From Akkermansia biwaensis (GTDB lineage: Bacteria; Verrucomicrobiota; Verrucomicrobiia; Verrucomicrobiales; Akkermansiaceae): a stretch of 64,000 nucleotides of DNA. Below are positions 18,592 to 27,400 of this stretch, one piece after another (position 1 is the first letter of the stretch; each line of letters starts with the position of its first letter). The DNA is taken from contig NZ_AP025943.1 in NCBI RefSeq assembly GCF_026072915.1, positions 806,001 to 870,000 of the forward strand, written 5' to 3'. The notes beneath the pieces were generated by a model. That model searched no databases. It saw only the letters and a program-made list of their open reading frames with translations, and was not told the DNA's origin. A program made the translations under genes and the position numbers.

Positions 18592-18606
18592 CGGATTGCA
18601 AATCCG
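18592..18606 (+). repeat. Switch A, distal inverted-repeat site
   Basis: Palindrome CGGATT-GCA-AATCCG. TTGACC ends two bases before it, so the site occupies the would-be promoter spacer. Confidence 0.85.
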
Positions 18607-18864
18607 CGGTAGAAGCCAAAGCCTTCATTATTATTTATCGACCGTTCCCATTGGCAGTAAAAACTCCGCGTGAAGATGGAGGCTGGTGAAAAAAGGCTCT
18701 TCCGCAAACCTTTTTCCCAAAAAATCATATCAAGAAATAGGGAATCCCTCTCTCCACTTCCCTGGAACCAAATGAAAAAACAACAGTCGGGAAAAACCGC
18801 CGGACAGAAGGCATGAACGTGCAAAAAGCGGAGATTCCCGGACTTGTGCAGCGGAAAAGGAACC

Positions 18865-19194
18865 TCAGGCCATCATGTTCAGGTTCGGGTCCTTCCAGAG
18901 GGGATCATACCCCTTGGCGTAATTGAACACGTGCTTGTGCATGTACTCGAAGTATTGCTCCTTCTGTACCGGAGTAAGCTTTTCCCAGATGGCCACGTTC
19001 AGGGCGCGGCACACCTTCTGCATCATTTTCAGCGTCAGCTGCCGCCCCTGGCGGGCCTTCTGGACCTGCTTGTGGGTGAGCTGCTCCGTAGAAATGGCGA
19101 CCAGATCATGGTTGGTCAGATTCCAGCGTTTCATCAGTTCTTCCAGGGGCTGTTCCCCGTGGTTGCGTTCGGCGCCTGGTGCTTCCTCTTCCAT
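18865..19194 (-). CDS. Small protein with a putative helix-turn-helix
   Basis: A 109-residue protein. Residues ~20-65 (MKRWNLTNHDLVAIST followed by QLTHKQVQKARQGRQLT and MMQKVCRALN) resemble an XRE-like helix-turn-helix in which a residue set is read as 'tool, turn, recognition helix, stabilising helix'. The C-terminal part (VAIWEKLTPVQKEQYFEYMHKHVFNYAKGYDPLW) is aromatic-rich and could be a dimerisation or ligand part. It probably binds DNA in the cytoplasm, but this is inference. It lies on the same strand upstream of switch A and the giant PEP-CTERM gene and divergent from rnd. Involvement in switching is not shown by the sequence. Confidence 0.65.
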   Translation of the reverse strand: MEEEAPGAERNHGEQPLEELMKRWNLTNHDLVAISTEQLTHKQVQKARQGRQLTLKMMQKVCRALNVAIWEKLTPVQKEQYFEYMHKHVFNYAKGYDPLWKDPNLNMMA

Positions 19195-19319
19195 ACGCCT
19201 TTCTTCGTGCCTTATTTTCGGGAAATAGGCAACACATCATTGTCCCATCGTCACTTTTTTTGCATTTCCAGTTGCCCCCAGTCCGGATACATGGTTCAAT
19301 TCCGCCCGGTTACAACAAA

Positions 19320-20378
19320 ATGATCAGCGAGAAAGAGGAACTACTGGAATGGCGCAAACGCGCTGCCGCACAGCCAAAAGGGCGGGTTGTCCTGGATCTG
19401 GAAGCCGACAGCCTGCACCGCTATCAGGAAAAAATCTGCCTGATCCAGTATGCCGATGAAACGGGCTCCTGCCTGATCGACCCCCTCGCTATCGAAGACA
19501 TGAGCCCGTTTTACAACTGGTTGCGGGATACGGAAGTATGGATGCACGGCGCCGATTATGACATGTGCCTGTTCCAGCGCGCCTGGGAAACGCTGCCCGC
19601 CATGATCTGGGACACCCAGACGGCGGCGCGCCTGCTGGGATTCCGCCAGTTCGGGTTGGCCGCCCTGGTGGAACATTTCCACGGCGTCACGCTGAGCAAG
19701 TCCTCCCAGAAGGCGGATTGGGCCCGGCGCCCCCTTTCCCCCACGATGGTTACCTACGCCCTGAATGACGTCAATTACATGCTGGACATGGCGGACAAGC
19801 TGATGACCGCCCTCCGGGAAAAAGGCCGCGTGGGCTGGTTTGAGGAGATTTGCCGCCATTCCATGGAACGCGCGCGGGAACGCTACCTGACCGGTCATCC
19901 GGACCCCTGGCGCATCCAGGGCAGCGGCAAGCTGAACAGGAAAGGGCTGGCCGCCCTCCGGGAATTGTGGGCCTGGCGGGATTCCGAAGCCAAAAGCTGG
20001 GACAGGCCCTCCTTCATGGTCTGTTCCAATGCGGACCTGATCCAGTGGAGCGTGGCCCTTCAGGAACAAAGGCCCGTTTCCCCCTCCCCCCGCTTCCACG
20101 CCCACAGGCGCAACCGGTTCACGGACGCCGTGCAGAAATTCTACCTGCTGGATGAAGACGATTATCCGTGCCGTCCCCACATCCAGCGCCGCCAGCATTC
20201 CGAGCAGTTTGAAGCCAACCTGGCCCGCCTCTGCAAGATAAGGGATGAAAAGGCGGAAGAACTGGACATTGAAGGCTCCTTCCTGATTACCCGCGCCTCC
20301 CTGGAAGCCATCGCCGAAGACAAGGAAAAAGGCATGGCCACGCTGCTGAACTGGCAGAAGGAAGCCCTCGGCCTCTGA
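19320..20378 (+). CDS. rnd: Ribonuclease D
   Basis: A 352-residue 3'-5' exoribonuclease of the DEDDy family, acting on tRNA and other small RNA 3' ends. Metal-binding and catalytic residues are visible: Asp26 and Glu28 (VVLDLEAD), Asp81 (MHGADYDM), and Tyr146/Asp150 (TYALNDVNYM). Spacing matches E. coli RNase D. An HRDC domain follows at about 210-290 (LNRKGLAALRELWAWRD). The ATG at 19320 gives the standard N-terminus; the frame to 19179 overlaps the divergent HTH gene. The following porin-like gene is 203 bp away. Confidence 0.93.
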   Translation: MISEKEELLEWRKRAAAQPKGRVVLDLEADSLHRYQEKICLIQYADETGSCLIDPLAIEDMSPFYNWLRDTEVWMHGADYDMCLFQRAWETLPAMIWDTQTAARLLGFRQFGLAALVEHFHGVTLSKSSQKADWARRPLSPTMVTYALNDVNYMLDMADKLMTALREKGRVGWFEEICRHSMERARERYLTGHPDPWRIQGSGKLNRKGLAALRELWAWRDSEAKSWDRPSFMVCSNADLIQWSVALQEQRPVSPSPRFHAHRRNRFTDAVQKFYLLDEDDYPCRPHIQRRQHSEQFEANLARLCKIRDEKAEELDIEGSFLITRASLEAIAEDKEKGMATLLNWQKEALGL

Positions 20379-20581
20379 CGGAGCATCCGCGCGCGTTTCG
20401 CCGTGTTTTTTTCTTCCGCGCCCGGAGCTGGAACACCTTGTTTACGGAAGAAATCTCTCCCTGTGTCATGACTCAAACGGCGGGATTTGTTTCTTTTCCG
20501 CCGGAGGGGATTTCCCGTAGGATGTGCAGGCTCCGTTCACACCGCCGCTCTCTTTCCTCACAGGAAACTCTATCAACAGCC

Positions 20582-21888
20582 ATGCACCGAACACTCATCA
20601 TTCTCAGCCTTTCGGGCGCTCTTGCCGCCCAGGGGAGACAGGCCGGCACGGACATGCTCCAATCTTCCGGACCGGAACCCCAGGGGCAGCTTCTGGCGGA
20701 CATCAACCTGCTGGGCGCGGATTACGGGGACGAAACCGCTCCCATCCCCAACGACGCCCTCACGCGCACCCTGGGCGGCCTGCACACCCGCGCCTACAAG
20801 GCGGGGCTGGAATTCCTGGTGGAAAACGCCTTTTCCTACAATTCCATCCACAACCCGGCGCCCGGCAAGCCCGGCACCCAGCTCTGGTACCTGCTGCACG
20901 CCCATGCCAACTACCGCCTCATCAAGTCCCCGCGGCAGGAGGATACCTGGCTGAAACTGGAGCTTTCAGGCTCCGCCGCCCTGAACGGCCGCACCTGGAG
21001 GGGCGGCAACATGAACGACGCCATCGGCCTGACGGGAGACACCCATACGGATATTTTCGGGGAAAGAATCTTTTTCTGCCGGAAATAGCGTTGCTCCAAT
21101 CTTTCAACCGGGGAAAAAGCGTCCTGGTGGCCGGAGTGGTGAACCAGACGAATTATTTCGATACCAACAGCTACGCCAATTCCTCATTCGGGCAGTTCTG
21201 CGCGTCGCCCTTCGTCAACAACCAGACTATCCCGATGGCGGACTCCAACCTGGGGCTGGTCCTCCAGCACCAGTTCCACGACCAGTGGTACGCCATGCTG
21301 GGTGGCAGCTTCACCAGCTGCCCCCAAAACGCGTCTCCCTTGAAACGAACGGACGGCAAGAATTTCAACCTGCTGGCGGAACTCGGATGGGTGCATGATT
21401 CCGGAGCCGTCAAGCTGACCCCCTTTGTCGCTCGGATCAATGAATTGCCGGAAGATGAGGAACAGAAGAACCTGCATACCGTGGCCGGAATAGCTATCAA
21501 CGCGGAACAACAACTGGGTTCCAGCCCCTGGAAAGTTTTCTGCCGCGCGGGCTGGAGCGACTCCACGCGGGACAACGCCTGCGGCGCGGCCGTCCAGTGG
21601 TCCGGCGGCTTCGTATGCAGCCAGCCCCTCCAGCATCTGGGAATTTGTCCGGAAGGGGAAGCCAACCAGTTCGGCATGGCGCTGGCGGTCACCCGCCCGG
21701 ACGACGGGAGCATGGCGGAAGGCCGGCCCAGGAATAAAAAGGAAGTGGTGATGGAGTGCCATTACAACATTTCCGTCACTCCCTGGTTCCTGATCCAGCC
21801 CTCCTTGCTGTGGATTTCCAACCCGGCTGGCAGGAACGACACCGGCAATGCCAGCGTCTTCCGCGTGCAGACCATCCTGACGTTCTAA
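20582..21888 (+). pseudogene. OprB-like carbohydrate-selective porin, broken by a frameshift
   Basis: An outer-membrane porin gene split by one frameshift. The first frame starts at 20582 with a signal-like MHRTLIILSLSGALAAQGRQA and runs in frame to a TAG at 21086-21088. From about 21063 the homologous reading continues in the -1 frame to 21888 (FNRGKSVLVAGVVNQTNYFD, then strands to the terminal VQTILTF). Joined, the product is about 435 residues with a C-terminal Phe, as expected for a barrel. A one-base deletion in or near GGGG (about 21059-21062) or TTTTT (about 21071-21075) would explain it. Family hints are the DQTNYFDTN-like motif and aromatic strand pattern of OprB/carbohydrate porins. 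It could be a real mutation, slippage-based variation or a sequencing error. Confidence 0.8.
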
Positions 21889-21930
21889 GATTTTTTCACT
21901 TTTTCCGTTGAGCGGAAGCCGCTCCTCCCT

Positions 21931-22314
21931 ATGCTGGAGAGCAGCCTCCTCTTTTTCATGCCTCCCCGCAGCCATTCCTTCATTCTCTTTCTGGCGGTTG
22001 TCCTGCTGATACCCGCCTTCTGTCTTCTTACCTCATGGCAGCGCCGCCAGAAGGAGGATAAAATCGCCGGGCAGTTCGCGGAACTGGCCGCTTCCCGTCC
22101 CCGGCGGGGCAGCACGCCGGAGCAGCAGAGGGCTCTTCTGGAAGCACTCGGCCGCCTGCATCCGGGCACGGCTTCCCTTCGCAGCGCTCCGTGCATCAGT
22201 ATTCCTCTCTGTTCTCCGGAAAACGGTCCCTGCCGCCCTCTTCCGGAGGTCTTCCGCCTTTTTCCGGACGGCCGCTTTCTGATTGTTCCGCAGGAACCGG
22301 GCGAAAGTCCGTGA
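21931..22314 (+). CDS. Small hypothetical protein with one N-terminal membrane segment
   Basis: A 127-residue protein with one hydrophobic segment (FILFLAVVLLIPAFCLLT, about residues 17-34), then a basic and Gln/Glu-rich stretch and a Pro/Cys-containing tail. It may be membrane-anchored or secreted. The start may instead be the ATG at 21958. No family is recognised. It lies 42 bp after the porin frame and about 136 bp before the zinc-ribbon gene. It could be a chance frame, although the transmembrane segment and frame length speak for a gene. Confidence 0.5.
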   Translation: MLESSLLFFMPPRSHSFILFLAVVLLIPAFCLLTSWQRRQKEDKIAGQFAELAASRPRRGSTPEQQRALLEALGRLHPGTASLRSAPCISIPLCSPENGPCRPLPEVFRLFPDGRFLIVPQEPGESP

Positions 22315-22450
22315 TTTCCATGGGAACGGCGGCCATCCGCGCCTTTCCGGACGGCGCGAACGTTCAAATCCGGAGGCATGTATGCCCGGCCTCCCGGCAT
22401 CCGTGAAAAAATCTTTTCCGCTCCCGCCACGCATGGTAGGCTGGCAGGCG

Positions 22451-23152
22451 ATGAATCATGCCGACTTAGACCAGCTGCTGATCCTGCAGGAAAAGGATGC
22501 GCGCATTGCCAGGCTCCGCAAGGAACTGGCCGCCCTGCCGGAACAAAGAACGCGCCTTCTCCGGCAAATGGAGGCCATCAAGCAGAAGGCCCTGGACGCC
22601 AAGAAGGAGGTTGCCGGCCTTGAAAAGGATATACGGGACGTGGAGGGAACGATTGAAAACAAGCGTTCCTACATCGGCAAGATGAAGACCCTCCAGTCCA
22701 ATACCCGCAAGAATGAGGAATACCAGAAGTGCATTCAGGAGGTGGAAAAGACGGAAGCGGCCATTGACGAACTGGAAAACGCGGAACTGGAACTGATGGA
22801 GCGCCTGGAAACGGCCAAAGAGAGCCTGGCGCAAAAAATCCTCAAGGTGCAGGATTCCCAGAAGGAAATGGAAGAGATTCTGGCGCGCTTCGACCGGACC
22901 GCGGAAACGGACAAGCAGCTTCTGGACAATCTGACCGCCGAACGCGCGGACCTGGCCGCCGCCATTCCCGAAGATTCCCTGGGAGAATATGAGCGGATGA
23001 CCAAAAGCAAGGGCGTCCCGGTCATCGTCCCCATGGATGAAAAAGGCCACTGCGGCGGATGCCACATGGTCGTTACGGACAACGCCCGCATGAAAGTGCT
23101 CGGCGGCCATGAAACCGTTTACTGCGACAACTGCCACCGCATCCTTCACTGA
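22451..23152 (+). CDS. Coiled-coil protein with C-terminal C4 zinc ribbon
   Basis: A 233-residue protein. Residues ~5-175 are a long antiparallel coiled coil rich in Glu, Lys, Ala and Leu. The C-terminus is a zinc ribbon, CGGCHMVV followed by CDNCHRIL. This arrangement matches the zf-RING_7/DUF164 family, also called CT398-like in Chlamydia. Members are thought to act in nucleic-acid or RNA polymerase-related contexts; the exact role is unsettled. The ATG at 22451 begins the coiled coil cleanly ([16 protein letters not shown]); an ATG at 22433 adds six residues. lpxK starts 30 bp downstream and is probably cotranscribed. Confidence 0.88.
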   Translation: MNHADLDQLLILQEKDARIARLRKELAALPEQRTRLLRQMEAIKQKALDAKKEVAGLEKDIRDVEGTIENKRSYIGKMKTLQSNTRKNEEYQKCIQEVEKTEAAIDELENAELELMERLETAKESLAQKILKVQDSQKEMEEILARFDRTAETDKQLLDNLTAERADLAAAIPEDSLGEYERMTKSKGVPVIVPMDEKGHCGGCHMVVTDNARMKVLGGHETVYCDNCHRILH

Positions 23153-23182
23153 CGGACTCCGCGCACACGCCGCCGGCATATC

Positions 23183-24388
23183 ATGAAATCCAGATCGGAA
23201 GAGTTTGAAGAGTGGGGGACGGAAGTTATTTTCGGCCGCGCCAGGGGATTCCGCGCCACGATGATGCGCCTGGTGCTGAGAGGCGCCTCCTGGCTGTTCA
23301 AGCTGGTGGTGCTGATGCGCCTGTACCTGTTCCATTCCAGCATTGCCAGGCAGGCCAGGCTGGGAACGCTCGTCGTCAGCGTAGGCAACATTACCGTGGG
23401 CGGCACGGGAAAAACGCCCGTGGTGGAACTGTTGGCGCGCACGCTCACGGAACGCGGCCGCAAGGTGGCCATTCTTACCCGCGGCTACAAGAGCGCGGAA
23501 CTGGACGAAGCCCAGGAATGGAAGGACAAGGACGGAAGGCAGGTGGAAAACCTGCCTAAAATCGCCAGCGACGGCCGCACCCGCTTTCTCAGCCCCCTGT
23601 ATTCTGGGGACGAACCGTTCATGCTGGCCAAGAATCTGGACGGCGTAGCGGTGCTGGTAGACAAGAACCGCATCAAGTCCGGCATTTTCGCCATCGAACA
23701 TCTGGGTTGCGACACCCTCCTGCTGGACGACGGGATGCAGTACCTGAAACTGGCCCACGAACTGGACATCGTGCTGGTGGACTGCGGCGCCCCCTTCGGC
23801 ACCGGGGCCATGCTGCCGCGCGGCACCATGCGGGAGCCCAAAAGCAGCCTGGCGCGCGCCAGCTACATCGTGCTGACCAAATGCGGCGGCAAGCCGCAGG
23901 ACGAGCTGATTGCCAAAATCCGGCGCTATAACCCCGTGGCGGAAATCATCGTCAGCGACCACGGCCCCAAGTACCTGGAAAACGTCTTCACCGGGGAACG
24001 CCTGCCGCTGGAAGTGCTCAAGGGGAAATGGGTGGCCTGCCTCAGCGGCATCGCCCGGCCGGAAAGCTTTGAGGATTCCCTGCGCTCCCTGGGCGCCAAT
24101 GTGGAAATCTGCCGCAGATTTCCGGACCACCACTGGTTTGAACAGTCGGAACTGGAAGAATTCTACGACCGGTGCGCGGACCGCGCCATGGATATGATCG
24201 TGACCACGGAAAAAGATGCCGTGCGGCTGGAAAAGCCGGAGGAAGACCCGGAAGTCCCCATCTACTTCCTCCGCATCGAAGTAGAGATCTATCAGGGACA
24301 GGAAGCCTGGAACCGCTGCGTGGACCGCATCTGCGGCATTTCCGAACCCCGGCCGCGGGACGAATGGACTCCCTCTTCTTCCTTTTGA
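23183..24388 (+). CDS. lpxK: Tetraacyldisaccharide 4'-kinase
   Basis: A 401-residue inner-membrane-associated kinase of the Raetz pathway. It phosphorylates the 4' position of the tetraacylated disaccharide to make lipid IVA. The N-terminal hydrophobic helix ([15 protein letters not shown]) and the P-loop region [16 protein letters not shown] (around residues 66-80) are diagnostic, followed by ILTRGYKS and the LLLDDGMQY motif. The length is longer than E. coli LpxK (328), with extra sequence in the C-terminal half. It shows that the organism makes lipid A and an LPS-bearing outer membrane. Confidence 0.94.
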   Translation: MKSRSEEFEEWGTEVIFGRARGFRATMMRLVLRGASWLFKLVVLMRLYLFHSSIARQARLGTLVVSVGNITVGGTGKTPVVELLARTLTERGRKVAILTRGYKSAELDEAQEWKDKDGRQVENLPKIASDGRTRFLSPLYSGDEPFMLAKNLDGVAVLVDKNRIKSGIFAIEHLGCDTLLLDDGMQYLKLAHELDIVLVDCGAPFGTGAMLPRGTMREPKSSLARASYIVLTKCGGKPQDELIAKIRRYNPVAEIIVSDHGPKYLENVFTGERLPLEVLKGKWVACLSGIARPESFEDSLRSLGANVEICRRFPDHHWFEQSELEEFYDRCADRAMDMIVTTEKDAVRLEKPEEDPEVPIYFLRIEVEIYQGQEAWNRCVDRICGISEPRPRDEWTPSSSF

Positions 24389-24495
24389 AAAGACTTTCGT
24401 TTTCCCGGCAGACCGGAAATTTCACCTCCTTCATGCAGGAAAGCCCGCTTGACTTGCCCGGAAAACCATGTGAAACATGACAACAACATTCTCCC

Positions 24496-27400
24496 ATGAA
24501 GGCATTCACCATTACTTCCATTCTGGCCGCGGCATGCGTCCTAGCGGCGGCTTCCCCGGCCGCAGAATCCCAGGCACTGGCCAAGGCTCCAGCCCAGGCG
24601 GCAGCCGGCATTCCTAAGCAGGACCCGCAATTGATCAAGGGGCAGCTCCCCAACGGGCTCACCTATTTCATCCGCCCGAATGCGGAACCCAAGGGGCGTT
24701 TCAGCATACGCCTGCGCGTCAATACCGGCTCCTTGAATGAAACGGATGATATCCAGGGCATTTCCCACTTCCTGGAACACATGGTGTTCAACGGCAGCAA
24801 GCACTTCAAGCGCGGAGAAATGATCCCCGCCATGCAGAAGGAAGGCCTGGGGCTGGGCGGTGACGCCAACGCCTACACCTCGTTTGACGAAACCGTGTAC
24901 ACGATGGACGTTCCCAGCATGAAGGAATCCACCGTGAACCTGGCCTTCACCATCATGCGCGACTTTGCGGACGGCGCCCTGCTGGAGGAAAGCGCCGTCA
25001 ATGCGGAACGCGGCATCATCACCAGCGAATACAAGGCGCGCGACTCCGCCAGCTACCGGGTCATGAAGGAGGTATTCTCCATCATGCTGGACGGCACGAA
25101 GATTCCCCACCGCTACCCCATCGGCACGCTGGAAGTGATTCAGAACGCCCCGCGGGAAAAGTTCGTGAACTATTATCAGACCCATTACGTTCCCAGCCAG
25201 ATGCAGCTTGTCATCGCCGGGGACATCACCCCGGAACAGGGAAAGGAATGGGTGGAAAAATACTTCGGCTCCATGAAGAAGGACGATTATTCCTTCAAGG
25301 CCGACCGGGGAACCCTCAAGACGGCAGCGGAGGCCACCAGCCACTGGATCACCAACAAGGAGGCCACCGCCACGGAAATCAGCATCAACCTCGTGCGGCC
25401 CTATGAAAAGAAGCCGGATACCATCGCCAACCGCACCAGGGACATTCCGCTGAACATGGCTTACGCCATGCTGAACCGCCGCCTGGAAAAGATGGCGAAA
25501 AACACGGACTGCCCCTTCATTTCCGCGGAGGCTGGCCGCATGGAACTGCTGGAAACAGCGGAGGTGGACGCCATCCAGGCCCGGGCGGACTACAAGAACT
25601 GGAAGACGGCCCTGACCACCATGGAGCAGGAACTGCGCCGCGCCGTGGAATTCGGCTTCAACAAGGAGGAGCTGGCGGAAGCCCGCAGCAACAGCATTTC
25701 CGCCGCGGAAAACGCCATCAAATCCTGGCCTACGGCCAAGTCCGAGGACCTGGCTTCCGCCATCGCTCAGAGCGCGGCGCAAGACATGGTCTTCACGACG
25801 CCTGAGGAAGACTGGTCCATCTCCAGGGAAGTCATTGAAAACCTGACTCCGGAACAATGCCAAGCCGCCCTGGAAAAAGCCTGGAGCAACGCCCATCCCC
25901 GCGTAATCGTCACGTCGAACAAGGAAAACGCCCAGGGCTCCGCCGAGGCCATGAAGACCTACCGGGAAGCCCAGGCCGCCAAGGTGGAACCCTACAGGGT
26001 GGACGAGCAGAAGGCATTCTCCTACAAGTTCGGAGAACCCGGCAAGGTAACGGCCAGAAAAGAAGCCGCGGACCTGGGAGTCACGCAGCTTACCCTTTCC
26101 AACGGCGTGCGCGTCAACCTGAAGCCTACGGAATTCGACAAGGATTCCATCAACATCACCTTTGCCGTGGACGGCGGTGAGTTGAGCAGGCCGGAGAAAG
26201 CCGCCGGGCTGGAAATCTTTACGGGCGCCGTGATGAACGGCGGCGGCCTGACCAACCACTCCAATGACGACCTGGCCGCCGTCATGGCAGGCAAAAAAGT
26301 CGGCGTGGGCTTTTCCATGACGGACCGCTCCTTCGTGCTGACGGGCAACACCAACCGGAAAGACCTGGAAACCCAGCTCCAGCTTCAGACGGCCTACCTG
26401 ATGTACCCCGGCTACCGCGAGGACGGCGTCGTCCAGCTCCGCCGCGCCATCCCCATGCTTTACAACAAGCTGGCTCACGAAGCGCAGGGAGCCATGAAGA
26501 CGCAGGTCCCGGCCATCCTGTACAAGAACAATCCCCGCTTCACCTTCCCCGCGCAGAAACAGCTGGAATCCTACCAGATCAAGGAAGTACGGGACTGGGT
26601 GGACGCCCCCCTGAAGAACAACTACATGGAAGTGACCGTCACCGGTGATTTCAAGCCGGAGGACATCATCCCCATGCTGGAACGTACGGTAGGCGCCCTC
26701 CCCAAGCGAGCGGACGCTCCGGCGGCGCTGGACGAAAAACTGCGCCATCCGGCCATGGCGGACTTCAACTTCTCCAGGGATCTGGAGTACGACTCCTCCA
26801 TTGACAAGACGCTGGTTTGCCTCTTCTGGAAAACGCCCGGCGGGGAAGACAAAAAGCTGGCCCGCAGGCTGAACATGCTCAAGGCCGTCTTTTACGACCG
26901 CGTCTTCAAGGGCATCCGTGAAGACATGGGAGAAACCTATTCCCCCTTCACCGGCATCAACATCAGCGAAACCTACCCGGACGACGGCTACATCTTCACC
27001 ATCAGCTCCGGCGTCATGCGCAACAAGGACGCCGTCCGCAACGCCATTGCCAAAATCGCGACCGAACTCGGCAAGGGGAACATAACGCAGGAGGAACTGG
27101 ACCGGGCGCGCAACCCCATCCTCAATTCCATGGAGCGCGCCCAGCGCGACAACGGCTACTGGACGGGCCTGCTGAAGGATTCCCAGGCCAAACCGGACCG
27201 CCTCGCCCAGCAGAGGGAAAGCATTCCGGACGTCAAGGCCATCACGGTGGATGAAGTGAACAAGCTTGCCAGGGACATCTTCGGCAAGGGGGACCACCTC
27301 AACCTGAACATTCTGCCGGATCATCCGGCTACGGAAGCTCCGCCTGCCGAAAAGCAGGCGGACAAATCCGAAAAAGCCCCGGCCGCCGTCTCCACGGCGG

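Larger units (their letters stand above)
18278..18606 (-). promoter_or_regulatory. Candidate invertible promoter segment A (OFF orientation)
   Basis: A 329-bp segment bounded by CGGATTTGCAATCCG (18278-18292) and its exact reverse complement CGGATTGCAAATCCG (18592-18606). Just inside the distal copy is TTGACC (18585-18590), pointing away from the PEP-CTERM gene; 17 bp beyond lies GGTAGA, a poor -10. The gene-facing hexamer next to the proximal copy is GACTTT, a poor -35. Inversion would join TTGACC across a 17-bp spacer to TATTCA (complement of 18271-18276), facing the gene, with a predicted leader of about 170 nt. The architecture is seen directly; inversion itself is inferred. It parallels segment B at 42514-42699. 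Confidence 0.75.
18092..18864. other. Intergenic region containing invertible-promoter candidate A
   Basis: About 770 bp between the giant PEP-CTERM gene and a small HTH gene, both on minus. No convincing coding frame is present. The inverted-repeat segment 18278-18606 lies in the middle. Near the proximal repeat there are extra AATCCGG half-sites (around 18314-18320 and 18350-18356). An 11-bp element ATNTACACCCG occurs at 18138-18148 and, inverted, at 18541-18551. The A+T-rich stretch after 18,640 may hold a terminator or leader of the HTH gene, but I see no clear hairpin. Confidence 0.6.

Noticed and set aside
18405-18824. Minus-strand frame of 139 residues across switch A
   Set aside because: It spans the inverted-repeat site and has no family features; the shared IYTRLS peptide with a plus-strand frame reflects a small inverted DNA repeat, not protein homology.
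21050-21095. Programmed -1 frameshifting in the porin gene
   Set aside because: The runs GGGG and TTTTT do not form a standard X-XXY-YYZ slippery heptamer in the zero frame, and no stimulatory structure is evident; a simple indel is more likely.
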